Positions 46,151 through 56,319 of a stretch of 64,000 nt of DNA are shown in pieces. The stretch comes from Basidiobolus meristosporus CBS 931.73 (Eukaryota; Basidiobolomycota; Basidiobolomycetes; Basidiobolales; Basidiobolaceae). The translations under genes were made by a program, and so were the position numbers. The first letter of the stretch is position 1; each line of letters starts with the position of its first letter. The DNA lies in contig MCFE01000382.1 of assembly GCA_002104905.1 (NCBI GenBank), forward strand, positions 19,916-83,915. Direction: 5' to 3'. The notes beneath the pieces are model-generated. The model ran no database searches, was not told where the DNA came from, and saw only the letters and a list, made by a program, of their open reading frames with translations.

Positions 46151-48007
46151 TCAGTCTTCCTCAATGAAGCCACCTGTCCTTTCTTGAGATAGAAATCTAC
46201 ATGATGTCATTGATTGGATATTGTTTGAGTCCACACCACAGAAGGTTGCTGTTAGTCCTGGGCTCTCTGAGTATATGGTATACCATGCTGAACCATCTGG
46301 GTAGTTCACTGCAGTTGCTCTTGCTTTTACCTCCCATGGTCTTCCAAGAAGTAATTCAAAGTTAGCCTTTGCACAAATGAATACTGGGATCTCATGGGGT
46401 ATTCCTTCAATGATGAGAGGGAAGCTGTGAATAATTCCTAAAAGCTTTGATTGCCCTGAGTTGGCATCCTTCATGCTCCAATTGATATTGGTGTCTATGG
46501 GCAATAGGTCTTTGCATGGTAGTTGTTTCTAAGCCTCCAAAGGCATCACACATATCTCAGATCCACTGTCTATATGACATAGGATTTCTTGATTATGCAC
46601 AGTTCCTGTAGTTGTTGCAGTTGCCACTGAGTAGTAGTGTTTCTGGCTTTGATGCAGCTCACTGATATCTTGGCTTCCTTGAACTGTCTGGACCTGGTTG
46701 CCTTGAGTTGCTTCAATTGGATGCTTTCTTATTCTGATATGCTCATCCAGAGTCTTTCTTACAGATGGTGATACACTGAGTAGCTCTCCAACCTTGATTG
46801 ATATGTTGCTTCCTAGTATATGACTTGTCAGAGCCTCTGGGGTACCATTTTGCTTGACTCTAGGCTGCATGTGGTAGTTGTTGGCCTTGGCAGACTCTTG
46901 CAAAATTAATGGGGGTGATGCTTTCTTCTCAATCACAACTTCTGGCTCACATCTTGGTACTTTTGTTGCTGGGCCTGGATTAGCCATTTTTTCAGGATGG
47001 TGTCTCTTTGAAGCATAAATTGAAGCTATATGATCTTGGGCCTCTCTGGGGTCCTCATAGTCAAAGTTCAGAACTTCAGCTGGATCAAAGTAGTCAGGAT
47101 CTTCTTCTTCATGGAGGTGAACCTTTCTTATATGAGAGGTGACTTGCTTGTAGTGAACTCTCATTCCTCCTTGTCCAAATGCTGTGGATAATTTGTCACC
47201 ATGCTTACTGACTATGTATCCCTGAGGACTATATAGGACATCACCTGTGGATAGTAATGACTGAAGCTCTTGACAATTTCTCTTGGAATGGTTGGCAGAG
47301 TCGCACCACATGCATGTATATTTGACTTCTTTCTCTACTGGCTTCTGACTATATACTTTGCTGGCAAGTAGCAAAGAGAGTTTCTCTAGTTGCTGTGTCA
47401 GCTCCTGAATTTGAGTGCTTTGATTGCTGGGATTAAGTATGTCTTGGCTATCTTGGATTTGTTCTGGGCTTGAAAGAAGCTTTCTGATTGGTGAGGTTTC
47501 TTCAGGGGCAAATAGAATCTGCTTAGCTAACTGAAATGCAGGCAGTGAACTCATAGCTTTCACAGTAGGATTGTTTTCAATCCTTCTCACCAGGTCTTCT
47601 GGTAGTGCTCTGAGAAGATAGGCAGATAAAGTGAGATCAGTTATAACTCCTTGGGCTTTCAGTGACTCTCCAATTTGCTCAAGGCCACTCAGGTATTCTT
47701 TCAATGGTAGCAGCTTAAACTTGCAATAAGCAAAGTTCTCCAAGTCTTGAAGTGTGTAGTCAACTTGTCTCTCTCCATATTCATCAATCAAGTAGCTCTT
47801 CAAGAGGGTCCAATTTGTCAGCAGATCATTTCTCTCATATAATGAGAGCATGATCTCATCAGTGCTGTAGGGGGGCATCTCTTCAGCCATAATGGCCTCA
47901 GGTATTTTGTGGGCTCTGCAGAAAAGCTCCCACCTCTTGATGAAAGCTTTGACTTTAGTTCCATCAAAGAAAGGGGTTCCTTGCATTCCTGGTAAAGGTA
48001 GATCCAT
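46151..48007 (-). CDS. Element N Gag-protease polyprotein, one in-frame TAG
   Basis: Reading leftwards from ATG 48007 (MDLPLPGMQGTPFFDG), 492 codons reach a TAG at 46529. The same frame continues to 46151, about 618 codons in all. A capsid-like Gag domain (residues ~15-170, AFIKRWELFCRAHKIPEA; LRALPEDLVRRIE) precedes a zinc knuckle CMWCDSANHSKRNC (about residues 232-245). The retropepsin active site HIDSGSEICVM follows, and after the TAG the protease part PVFICAKANFELLLGRPW. The TAG therefore splits the protease. Gag would assemble particles and the protease would mature them. No downstream enzymes are encoded. Confidence 0.87.
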
Positions 48008-48061
48008 GGTCTTGATAATTTGTTCTTTCTTAAGTCTTCTAGGGGCAGTTCAGTCAAACCC

Positions 48062-48079
48062 CCCACGTTGGGTGCCAAA
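48062..48079 (-). other. Element N primer-binding site
   Basis: On the minus strand, TTGGCACCCAACGTGGGG follows the 5' LTR after a short TAT spacer. It has the TGG expected opposite a tRNA CCA end. The tRNA is not identified. Confidence 0.6.
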
Positions 48080-48081
48080 TA

Positions 48082-48884
48082 TGTGGTGGTGTAGAGGTAC
48101 TCCTGGGAGAAGCTACACAACTCAAGGTGTGTGAGGTGTCTGATGCGTGCAAAAGCCTCTGTGTCTAAACTGCTGGTGCCTTTGTCAATATGTCACTATG
48201 GTAAAAGCTCCTGCTTCTCTAGCTTCCTAGGTGCTCCAAGTGTCTCCAAAGGCCTCTGTGTGTCTTGTGCACTACCCTGAAAAGCTCCTTGATGGCAGGT
48301 CTGAGATGTACTGTTGAAGGCAGGTGCAGTGATCAACTGCTAATCAATAAGGTAGAAGTGTTACTGATAGAGGGATGATTTATTGATGAGGGATTCCTTT
48401 CCCTTAAATACTTTTCCTGATTGCCAAGTGATTACTAATGACAAGGTTCTAGAAGATTCTAGGTATCAGTGGAATTCTTGATGACATCACTATGAGCTAA
48501 AAATATGCCAAGAATGTCCTGGAAGGTTCTAAAAGGCACAGCACTCTCAACCAATCAGGAATCAGTAGTCTGAAACCTGTGCAACATAGAAATACTATAT
48601 ATGGTATTGAAATGGTAGGGATGGTAACACAGACCTAGGTCATGTGTCACAGGTACTGACGCGGATACTTGCCTTATATAGATACATCTACTGATCACAA
48701 AGCTGAGTAACATCTGGGATAACTAATGCTAATAACTAATCAGGGTAAACATCATTTGGGGATAATACTGATAATATGGGCAAAAGAAGAATGGGATAAT
48801 ACTGATAAGATAAAATATGGATAAGTATATCATAATGACTATATGAATAAACTTGTCTGTGGGAGGTATGTTTACCCTACCACA
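48082..48884 (-). repeat. Element N 5' LTR
   Basis: 803 bp, base-for-base the same as 45270-46072 by eye comparison. Confidence 0.9.
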
Positions 48885-49672
48885 ACGGTGGTTCCTTCCT
48901 GAACGACACCGTGGCCCACCTGTGCAAAATGATGGGCATGAAACAAGTCTTCACGGCCGCGTATCACCCCCAGACTAACGGATTAACCGAGAGGATGAAC
49001 CAGACGTGTTGCCGCATACTGGAGAAGCTTCACTGGGAACTTCCCCAATCATGGGCCAAGCTGCTCCCACTGACACTCCTAGCAATGCGCACCACACCAA
49101 ATAAAACAACGGGTTTCTCCCCATATGAAATCCTATATGGATGAAGACCCAAGTGGCGGGAGGAAGCTGGATTGACGATGGAAGGTGTCCCCCTGACAAC
49201 ACATAACGACTATATAGAAAGGTTGATACACCGTATCGCCCACCTATACATAAAAGTATTCAAAAATGTCGACAAGCACCTTCCCCCTCCACCCAAAAAT
49301 GAGAAACTAACAAGACAAAAGTGGAAACCAGGCGATAAGGTGTGGTACAACCAAACCGTTGCAGGCCTCAAGTTCCGCCCACGATTTACACCCCGATGGA
49401 TTGGCCCATGCACCGTTATCAGTTTGGACCACGGACCAAAGTACACCTTCACCCTGAATAATAAGACAATCAGCAACGTAGCGCCAGCCCATCTGAAACC
49501 GTTACATGATGATCCACCGATCATCACTGAGACCAAAGTGTGATTAAACAATTATCAGGACAAGGATAGAGGAAGACACGGGATACATTCGAAGTTTATT
49601 AGAGGAGATTTTAGTCAATATAGGTACAAATAATATGCACGAGGGAGTTCGCCCAAAGGGGAGAACAAAAGA

Positions 49673-50842
49673 ATGCATATGGAAAGCGCCAAAGGAAACA
49701 GTTCACCCAAAACTGGCAATACCCCTCCCACTAGCGGGAACCAAGATGATATCAAAAACAAAACCAACCTGCAAGTGTTAAGAGATATGGTACGAGCGTT
49801 ACGTACAACAAGAGCCACCTATGAAGAGTTGTTTGCCGGAGCAGTCACGCTAATACAAGACACGATCAGAGAGGGACGAGACAAGTTACCCACGCCGATA
49901 CAAAGCATGGAGATACTACCCAAGAAGACTGTGTACCACCTAAGAGAAGGTTCCTTGATCATTAAGGAGAAGGACGCCGCGCTGATTCCCGTATCCATAC
50001 TGGACACAGTCAGACAGAAGACACAAGGAATCAACTGTTGTGCCCTCACGAGACCTCGAGAGCCCCCCTGTTTTGTTGCATACTTGCCATTAATAGGTAC
50101 CATGGTTGTTGAGGTATACGCAGACCTGGTACAAGCTGCAAGAGCACCAGAAGTAGAACTCCCGATTGAAGGACTCCTCCGAGAAATTTGCGAACATCTC
50201 GAACCACATTTCCAAGAAGGAACCATCTTAGAGAAGATACGCGAACGGATTAAATACACCGGCCAGTTAACCCATGCAATCCACCAAGTTGCTGTGTTAC
50301 AACTATTACAGTGGTTTACCATAGGACAACTCAGGAATCAGTACGAAGTCCAACTCCAAGAAGCCGAAGAAACCGCCACGGATTCTGTAGAAACCATGAG
50401 GCAAGTACAAAAGCGCCTCGATCGCGCCACAGTTTCTACGGAAGAACTACAATACGTCTCAGAAGAAGCAAAAACTTGTTATTGACAACGGGTGACTGCC
50501 GACCGAGTGTACGCTCTCTTCAAAAGGTCCCCCGCCGTCATATTGAACACAAAAAGGACAAGCCCCGATAATGTTTGCAAGATAAAGAAGCAAGACTTTA
50601 TCGCGCTATTGCACCTTTTCTGGTTCTCTGACCCTCCCGAGGAACTTACCCAGAACCCTATGGTTTGCCAACTATTTGGCTCTGTGGAAAACATCCGTTG
50701 AGCAACACAGGCTGCACCCCACTCTGCCGCCGAATGGTATCAGGTACTTGCCCGCGATCCCCTCGCAAGTGACAACCAGCAATGGTACTACGGTGACTCC
50801 CCATGCTCCGTAAACAAAATCAATCCTGGAGAAGCGAGTTAG
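49673..50842 (+). pseudogene. gypsy-C extra ORF (ORF3) between integrase and 3' LTR
   Basis: One frame of 389 codons from ATG 49673 to TAG 50840, starting 130 bp after pol and ending 45 bp before the 3' LTR. It has two in-frame TGA codons (50483 and 50699), each one C-to-T change from CGA. Residues 1-30 are polar. A central region (~75-200) looks folded (VYHLREGSLIIKEKDAALIP; PPCFVAYLPLIGTMVVEVYA). A likely coiled coil spans ~220-265 (RNQYEVQLQEAEETATD). No signal peptide or transmembrane segment, so not an obvious envelope. No recognised domain. Its place matches env or accessory ORFs of other gypsy elements. Confidence 0.82.
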
Positions 50843-50886
50843 TCAAAGAACTTCAAGGACAAAGCTCCCACTTAACCCCCGGGATA

Positions 50887-51272
50887 TGTGAGTACTCAAT
50901 GTAGTACCCACTCTTTGCCCAAGAGTTCTCCCAAGAGTTCCCTCCAGAGTCCTACCCAAAGTCCTCCAGTACCCTCCCTATGATTCCCCCACGCATCCTC
51001 CCCTCCTATCCCTGCCCTTATCTAGTTAGAACACTTACCATCACAGGAAGGTGTTCACACCCCTATTTTATAACACATTGTCTATTGTCTAAGCCCCCCA
51101 AGTGATATATATATCTACCCAATTGAACCAGGAAGAACAACGAGATTTGGACAAAATAAACAGAAGTCTTTATTACCTTGCTACCTTCTATCGGAAGCTA
51201 TGCTGAACCAAGTGGTACTGACTTGACCTACAAGCTCTCCCACTCATCAAGTACAGTCAGTAATAACCCACA
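50887..51272 (+). repeat. gypsy-C 3' LTR
   Basis: 386 bp, TGTGAGTACTC to AACCCACA, followed by the CATGC duplication. Confidence 0.93.
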
Positions 51273-51277
51273 CATGC

Positions 51278-51790
51278 CAGGGTTGAGAGCATTTGTCATT
51301 CAGAGTTGGAAATTCTTAATCTTTCACTTATGTGTTACAATACAAACAGCAAAATAAAGAAGTGAGTACAATATTGGTTTTGAGAAATCTAGTACTGTAA
51401 TACTTTCCATTACCTCAGTGTGGTAATAAAACAATTCATTTGCAAGAAAAGTAAGAGAAATGGTTGAGTCAGGTAGCAAGGAGTTTGCAAAAGTAGCAAT
51501 GGCTGATCATTGCACACAAACATAGGAGGTGATAGAGTGTCCGGGATCAGAAAGTGAGCAAATTGGCAGGGAACCAGTCAAAAGCCACTTATTTACTATG
51601 ATGTTGAAAATTTGACAAAGTTTTTTGTGAAATCTGGGGTGCAATTAATTTTCAACAGTCTCTGTGGTAATGGAAAGTAATATGTTACTACATTTTCTCA
51701 AAACCAATATGACACTCATTTCTTTACCTGCTTATGCTATTGTAACACACAAGTGAAAGATTAAGAAGTTCCAACTTTGAAGAACCAAAG
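51278..51790. repeat. Centre of the foldback element
   Basis: About 125-bp inverted segments (51299-51420 against 51670-51785) sharing GAGTTGGAA...CTTAATCTTTCAC and ATTGGTTTTGAGAAA flank a ~250-bp spacer. The spacer includes sequence also found inverted at 23440-23580. Confidence 0.7.
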
Positions 51791-52683
51791 CATAAGATCC
51801 TGACAAGCAATCTACCCAAGAGTATTATGTCATACAGAACATGCAGTAGCCAACATATGCCTTAAATATACAGCTCATTTGTAGCAGTACTTAAGGAGAT
51901 ATGATTAAAAGTGGCCAATTGTCATGTATACCAGGCCTCTATTACTATAATTACTATGGTGACTCCAATTGTGTGTAACTTTTGAATCTGCCAACCAAAC
52001 CATGTGACATTCTCACAGGTGCTGCTCCTATGTCCAATCTGCGCCACTGCAAATGTTAGCTTTGTATCACATGTATTTCTTATGCAATGGCCCAAAAACT
52101 TTGATGCTTCAGAAATGTCACAAATATGACTTCCCCAGCTGAAGAATAAAATAGAACTTCTCTTTCCAGAATCTTCACAGTACTATTACAAGTTTAAAGG
52201 CTATAAGACTTCCCCTGCATCTCTTGCACTTTTAGGAATTCTGACTTTGACTGGTACTACATCAGCAAAGAGACAGCAAAGCTTACAAGAATCCAATCTA
52301 AGCTCTACAAGAAAACTACCACTTTCTGCTGAAAAGTCCCCACTAGGAGACCCCTGTACTCTAAGGACACCCCTGTAGACACCCCTTGAGGTCCAAAGAC
52401 CACTTTAGATACTTCTGCACCACACCCCTTTGGGTTAAAGGGAAGCTTAAATTTCTATATCATGAGATATTTTCACAGAAGGGAGAGTGACATCTCAATA
52501 AGGAACAGTACTTCAAATTTATATAAGCCCAATAGTCAATAGAAGGTCAGAACACCGTTGCACAAGTGAGAAACACTGCCAACAGTATATTTTGAGCCTA
52601 AGACTGAGGATATTTGTGAAAGTTGTATCTTCTATATGTGTACTAACCCCCCCCAATATACTATTTCAGTACTTGCAAACCAA
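51791..52683 (+). repeat. Right arm of the foldback, A-type repeat
   Basis: Sense A-type repeat matching 26470-27420, including the CCCCTTTA-type motifs near 52340-52440. Interrupted at 52684 by a solo LTR. Confidence 0.75.
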
Positions 52684-53454
52684 TGTTGCGGTGTAGAGTT
52701 ACTCCTGGGAGAAGCTACACAACTCAAGGTGTATGAGGTGTCTGATGGGTGCAATAACCAGTGTCTTTGTTAATATGTCATTATGGTAGAAGCTCCTGCT
52801 TCTCTAGCTTCCTAGGTGCTCCAAGTGTTTCCAAAGGCCTCTGTATGTCTTGTGCACTACCCTGAAAAGCTCCTTGATGGCAGGTCTGAGATGTGCTGTT
52901 TAAGGCAGGTGCAGTGATCAACTGCTAATCAATAAGGGAAAAGTGTTACTGATAGAAGGGATGATTTATTGATGAGGGATTGCCCTACCTTAAATACTTT
53001 TCCTGATTGCCAAGTGATTACTAATGACAAGGTTATGGAAGACTCCAGGCATCAGTGAAATTCTTGATCACATCACTATGAGCTAAAAAATACCAAGAAT
53101 GTCCTGCAAGATTCTAAAAGGCACAACACATCCAACCAATCAGGGATCAGTAGTCTGAAACTTAGCATATATGTTATTGAGATGGTAGGGATGGTAGCAC
53201 AGACCTAGGTCAAGTGTCATGGGTACTGACGCGGGTACTTGCCTTATGTAGATACATATTCTGATCACAAAGCTGAATAACAGCTGGGATAACTAATGCT
53301 AATAACCAATCAGTGTAAACATCATATGGGGATAATACTAATAACATGGGCAAAAGAAGAATGGAATAATACTGATAAGATAAAATATGGATATGTACAA
53401 CATAATAGCTGTATGAATAAACTTGTCTGGGGGAGGTACATTTACCCTACCATA
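52684..53454 (-). mobile_element. Solo LTR of the element N family, older copy
   Basis: 771 bp, matching the 803-bp LTR with many substitutions and small deletions. Flanks CCAA and CCAG fit a decayed 4-bp duplication. The foldback arm continues on both sides. Confidence 0.85.
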
Positions 53455-53579
53455 CCAGAAGTTGTTGTATACTGTGGATTAGCCTCTACATTGTAGAACA
53501 AGCCCCAAACTAGTCATAATAGGACACAACATCTCTGCACAGTGCCTGACATGATCAGTACATATTAGTCATAGCACTT

Positions 53580-54146
53580 TAAATCTGTGATGCCTTTTTG
53601 ACAGGATCATCACAATAGCTTCTCATAGGGCTAGTGGCCAAGTTGTATATGAGGATCTCAAGCTAAAGGAACCAAATGATATACTAGAGACCTATGATGG
53701 ATTCAACAAGATACTATAGAGTACTTGCTACCCACAGTACTTCTCACAAGCTCCAATCAACACTTATATACAGATGCAACAGTACAAATGTGGGGAGTGG
53801 ACAAACTGGTAATGCAATAATTTAAGCAGCCCTGTGAAGCAATTTCTACTCAGAGTACATTGGAATCATTTGCAGTCATGTGTGCACATTTTAGGAATAT
53901 TTGTCAAGAAGCAGATCAACAGTATCAACCTGACGGATCTACAACTTTTATGCAAGTAATTTGTGCTTGTATATAAGTGGCTATACTACAAGTCTAAACC
54001 AGAGAAGGTAGATCACTGCTTTTACTGCAACCATTCTCTACTGTGACTTAGTTAGTAGGTGGATAATATTGGATCTTACTTCACCTTTTAGGAGTTTGTT
54101 AACAAGAAGATTTGGGGGAACACAGTAACACAAGTCAATCTGAAGT
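53580..54146 (+). pseudogene. Plavaka transposase C-terminal part, sense, part 1
   Basis: Homologous to 30900-30420 (minus), including the stretch before the conserved HSLLHLA-like segment (about 54025). No open frame. Interrupted at 54147. Confidence 0.72.
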
Positions 54147-54495
54147 TGTTGTACAAGTCTTGGAGATATTTGAAGTGATTGGGATAACAAGTAGATTTTG
54201 TGGCTTTCACTTAATGATCTATTTAATGTTAAAGTAATATTTATACTTTTACATGGTTTTGGCATTACAAACACATAGAATAGGCTTAGGATGGTCCCAA
54301 TAACATGTGTGCAAAGTTTGGGGCTGTTTGGACAACTTTGAGAATTTTCATGTTCTGGGTACTTGGTATTTTGGTGAAAATATTCAAAGTAAGTCACAAC
54401 AAGGAATTTGGTCAGTATTTTCTAGGATTTGAAGGTAATGATCTAAGTGTCTAAGTTAGGTGGATACTTAGGTAGAATTCCAAATTTTTACAACA
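54147..54495 (-). mobile_element. Solo copia-1 LTR
   Basis: 349 bp antisense, with flanks GAAGT (54142-54146) and GAAAT (54496-54500), 4 of 5 matching. Transposase homology continues across it. Confidence 0.88.
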
Positions 54496-55630
54496 GAAAT
54501 TACTTCCATATCCCAATTGCACCAAGAATATTACCTTCAAAACCATCTTATATGTGATGAATTGGCACATGTAGGATAGCCAGGAGAAGTTGGAAAATAC
54601 TGAGGACAGATGTTCAAATGGAAACACCTATACCTACAGCATTAGGAAGCTAAGCAGCCCTAATATGTGGGTAACCAGTTAAGTGATGCAAAGTTGGGTT
54701 GGGTGCAACAAGCAACTAATATTCATTAGGAATACTCTACCAAAGTATGCTGGGTTTCTCTTGGTCACAATCCAATTTCTACATGATTCATTTTGAAATT
54801 CACACAAACAAGAGCCACAGTGCACCTATAAGGGGGACTAAAATCCAGCAGGGAGAAGGAGTATATCAGCTAAATACCCAAAAGTTCTTTGCAGATATTC
54901 AGGAGGTATCCATGGCATATGTGGTAGCAACCAAGCATATGTTTGCAAGATGTAAATATCACCAGCTGTACAAGGTATATGGCAGCTTTGCAAGTATCAC
55001 ACTGTGATACCATAAAGATGAGGTGATAGAAGTATGTCAATTGCAACAGGTGTGTATATTTGTAGAGGTTAGTAAACAGGAGGCCAGAGTTTTTTTTGTC
55101 AAGCTATATGTGGAATACATAAGGTAGTAGTAGGTAAGCAAGCAAAGAGGGGCAATCCAACAGTAAAACACATCAATTGCACAAGGGGAGGCAGAAAAAG
55201 AAAGTACCATTTGGTAAATTGGTAAGGTAGCATTGTGGAGAACTAGCTGTAGGCCATAATACTGCCATGATAATGCCATTGAAGACTTGTAATGAGACAA
55301 TCAAAACACCATCATGTTTTTTGCCATATAGGGCAACGGGATATACTGGCCTGTTAGATCCATTCAAAATACTGGTAGAGCTCATTCAGACCACAACAAT
55401 GCCATGCAATTATTGCTATAGCACCAATTAAACCCCATCAATTTTCTAAGCTTTATTTTGCAGCAAAATTAACCCAACAATATTGTGATCCCATCATAAG
55501 ATTATTAAGATGGTCATTAATTCCAAGTTGCTGGTATTATGATGGTCTCCAAGCAGAAGCCTGCCAGCTTATCTGGATTGGATCCACCGGCAGGACCAAA
55601 TTATTTTTATAGGGAATGTAACTTGCTATC
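54496..55630 (+). pseudogene. Plavaka transposase C-terminal part, sense, part 2, and tail
   Basis: Continues the transposase. 54747-55007 is open for 86 codons with HTNKSHSAPIRGTKIQQGEG and KKFFAEIQEV-type sequence (homologous to 30127-29900). The tail to 55630 matches 29270-29800 in inverse. Stops throughout the rest. Confidence 0.72.
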
Positions 55631-55914
55631 TGGGACAATTTCTTTAGCCTTGAAAACTTTTTCCATCCGGGGGAGCCAAGTTTCCAATTTTCATTGACTC
55701 TACCATGGTATTGGTTAACCTTGAGAATAAAGTTGTTCTTGATTGGGCTTTGCTAGCTCTGGCCATGGTTGTCATTCCTTGTTACTGTTGGCTAAGGATC
55801 TGAAGTAGCTGTTGCTGTTAGGCCAGGATTAGCTGCATTGCACTTGTCCATTCATGATTGTTGGGCATTATGTGGGAGGCTCGTTATTTCTTTAGGAGGG
55901 AGGTTTCTGGTGAT
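55631..55914. other. Unassigned sequence before copia-2
   Basis: About 280 bp with no reliable frame. The minus strand shows a weak gag-like pattern (VNQYHGRVNENWKLGS), too short to call. Confidence 0.3.
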
Positions 55915-56283
55915 TGTTGAAATATTGAACTATTTGGTATCATTCTGCAGCTAAAAGCTTACTTAACAATTCTGGACTAGTCTTGGTCACTCTGGGACTA
56001 ATTAACAGCTCTAGCTTTGCCACTTTCTTTAAATCTATGATCTTATGATTATTCCCGTATAGTCAGGATCAAATTAACACTAATACTAACTATTATGTAC
56101 TAACCCTGAAACAGTGACAGAATGCTCCTGAATATTGAGAAACCCTCCTTGCTTAGTGTTAGAGTGGTATTACTTCCACAATGGTAAAAATACTGAGCTT
56201 CTTTATGAATAAACAACAGTTCAACTATTATCACTATTTCTTGATAAGTTCCTTACATCCAGATCACTTCTTGAATTGCCACA
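55915..56283 (+). repeat. copia-2 5' LTR
   Basis: 369 bp, TGTTGAAATA to TTGCCACA, with AAAATACTGAGC and GAATAAAC near its end. Confidence 0.9.
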
Positions 56284-56295
56284 GGTTATGAGCCC
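56284..56295 (+). other. copia-2 primer-binding site, initiator tRNA-Met anticodon arm
   Basis: GGTTATGAGCCC, identical to the copia-1 site although the LTRs are unrelated. Here the ATG in the site is followed by an early in-frame stop, so gag starts instead at 56320. Confidence 0.8.
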
Positions 56296-56319
56296 TAATT
56301 GCCTTAATCTATTCTAAAG

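Larger units (their letters stand above)
45270..48884 (-). mobile_element. Non-autonomous gag-pro LTR retrotransposon (element N)
   Basis: 3615 bp with two 803-bp LTRs that I could not distinguish by eye, inserted in the gypsy-C integrase. The target duplication is ACGG (45266-45269 and 48885-48888). Read on the minus strand: 5' LTR, primer site, a gag-protease ORF, the purine tract GTGAGGGGTGGA, 3' LTR. No RT, RNase H or integrase occurs in the 2-kb interior, so it must have been mobilised in trans. LTR identity implies a very recent insertion. Confidence 0.92.
42182..49543 (+). pseudogene. gypsy-C pol: protease, RT, RNase H, integrase (split by nested element)
   Basis: A single frame throughout. 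The protease has LALINTGSS where DTGSS is expected (about 42575). RT has FCIDYRKLN (43571), LDLISGFWQVEV and an intact YLDDITIYS (about 43868). RNase H has FINCDGS and TDHSAL. The integrase has a zinc region ending CTTCERF. Its core shows INFVGPF where DFxGP is expected, LSDNG interrupted at 45270, and HPQTNGLTERMNQ. It ends with a GPY/F domain (KPGDKVWYNQ...RWIGPCTVI), with no chromodomain. Stops at 42664, 44536, 44566, 44773 and 49142 are all explicable by C-to-T change. Confidence 0.92.
40881..51272 (+). mobile_element. Ty3/gypsy retrotransposon gypsy-C with an extra ORF, carrying a nested element
   Basis: LTRs at 40881-41267 (387 bp) and 50887-51272 (386 bp) and a perfect 5-bp duplication CATGC (40876-40880 and 51273-51277). 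By eye the LTRs differ by about eight substitutions and one indel. Domain order gag, protease, RT, RNase H, integrase defines Ty3/gypsy. An additional ORF follows the integrase. A 3.6-kb element interrupts the integrase at 45270. Without it the element is about 6.8 kb. It is CpG-rich, unlike the surrounding repeats. Confidence 0.95.
39925..53531. mobile_element. Large foldback element with ~1.1-kb arms, invaded by two LTR elements
   Basis: The left arm is 39925-40880 plus 51278-51415. The right arm is about 51660-52683 plus 53455-53531, as its reverse complement. Ends are TGTTGTGTTG...CACAACA with TCT on both sides (39922-39924 and 53532-53534), possibly a 3-bp duplication as in CACTA-type elements. 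Arms contain the CCCCTTTA subterminal motifs. Without insertions it would be about 2.4 kb, with no gene seen in the centre. Confidence 0.7.

Noticed and set aside
49673-50842. ORF3 as a retroviral-type envelope gene
   Set aside because: No signal peptide, no transmembrane segment, no paired cysteines. Position alone is not enough.
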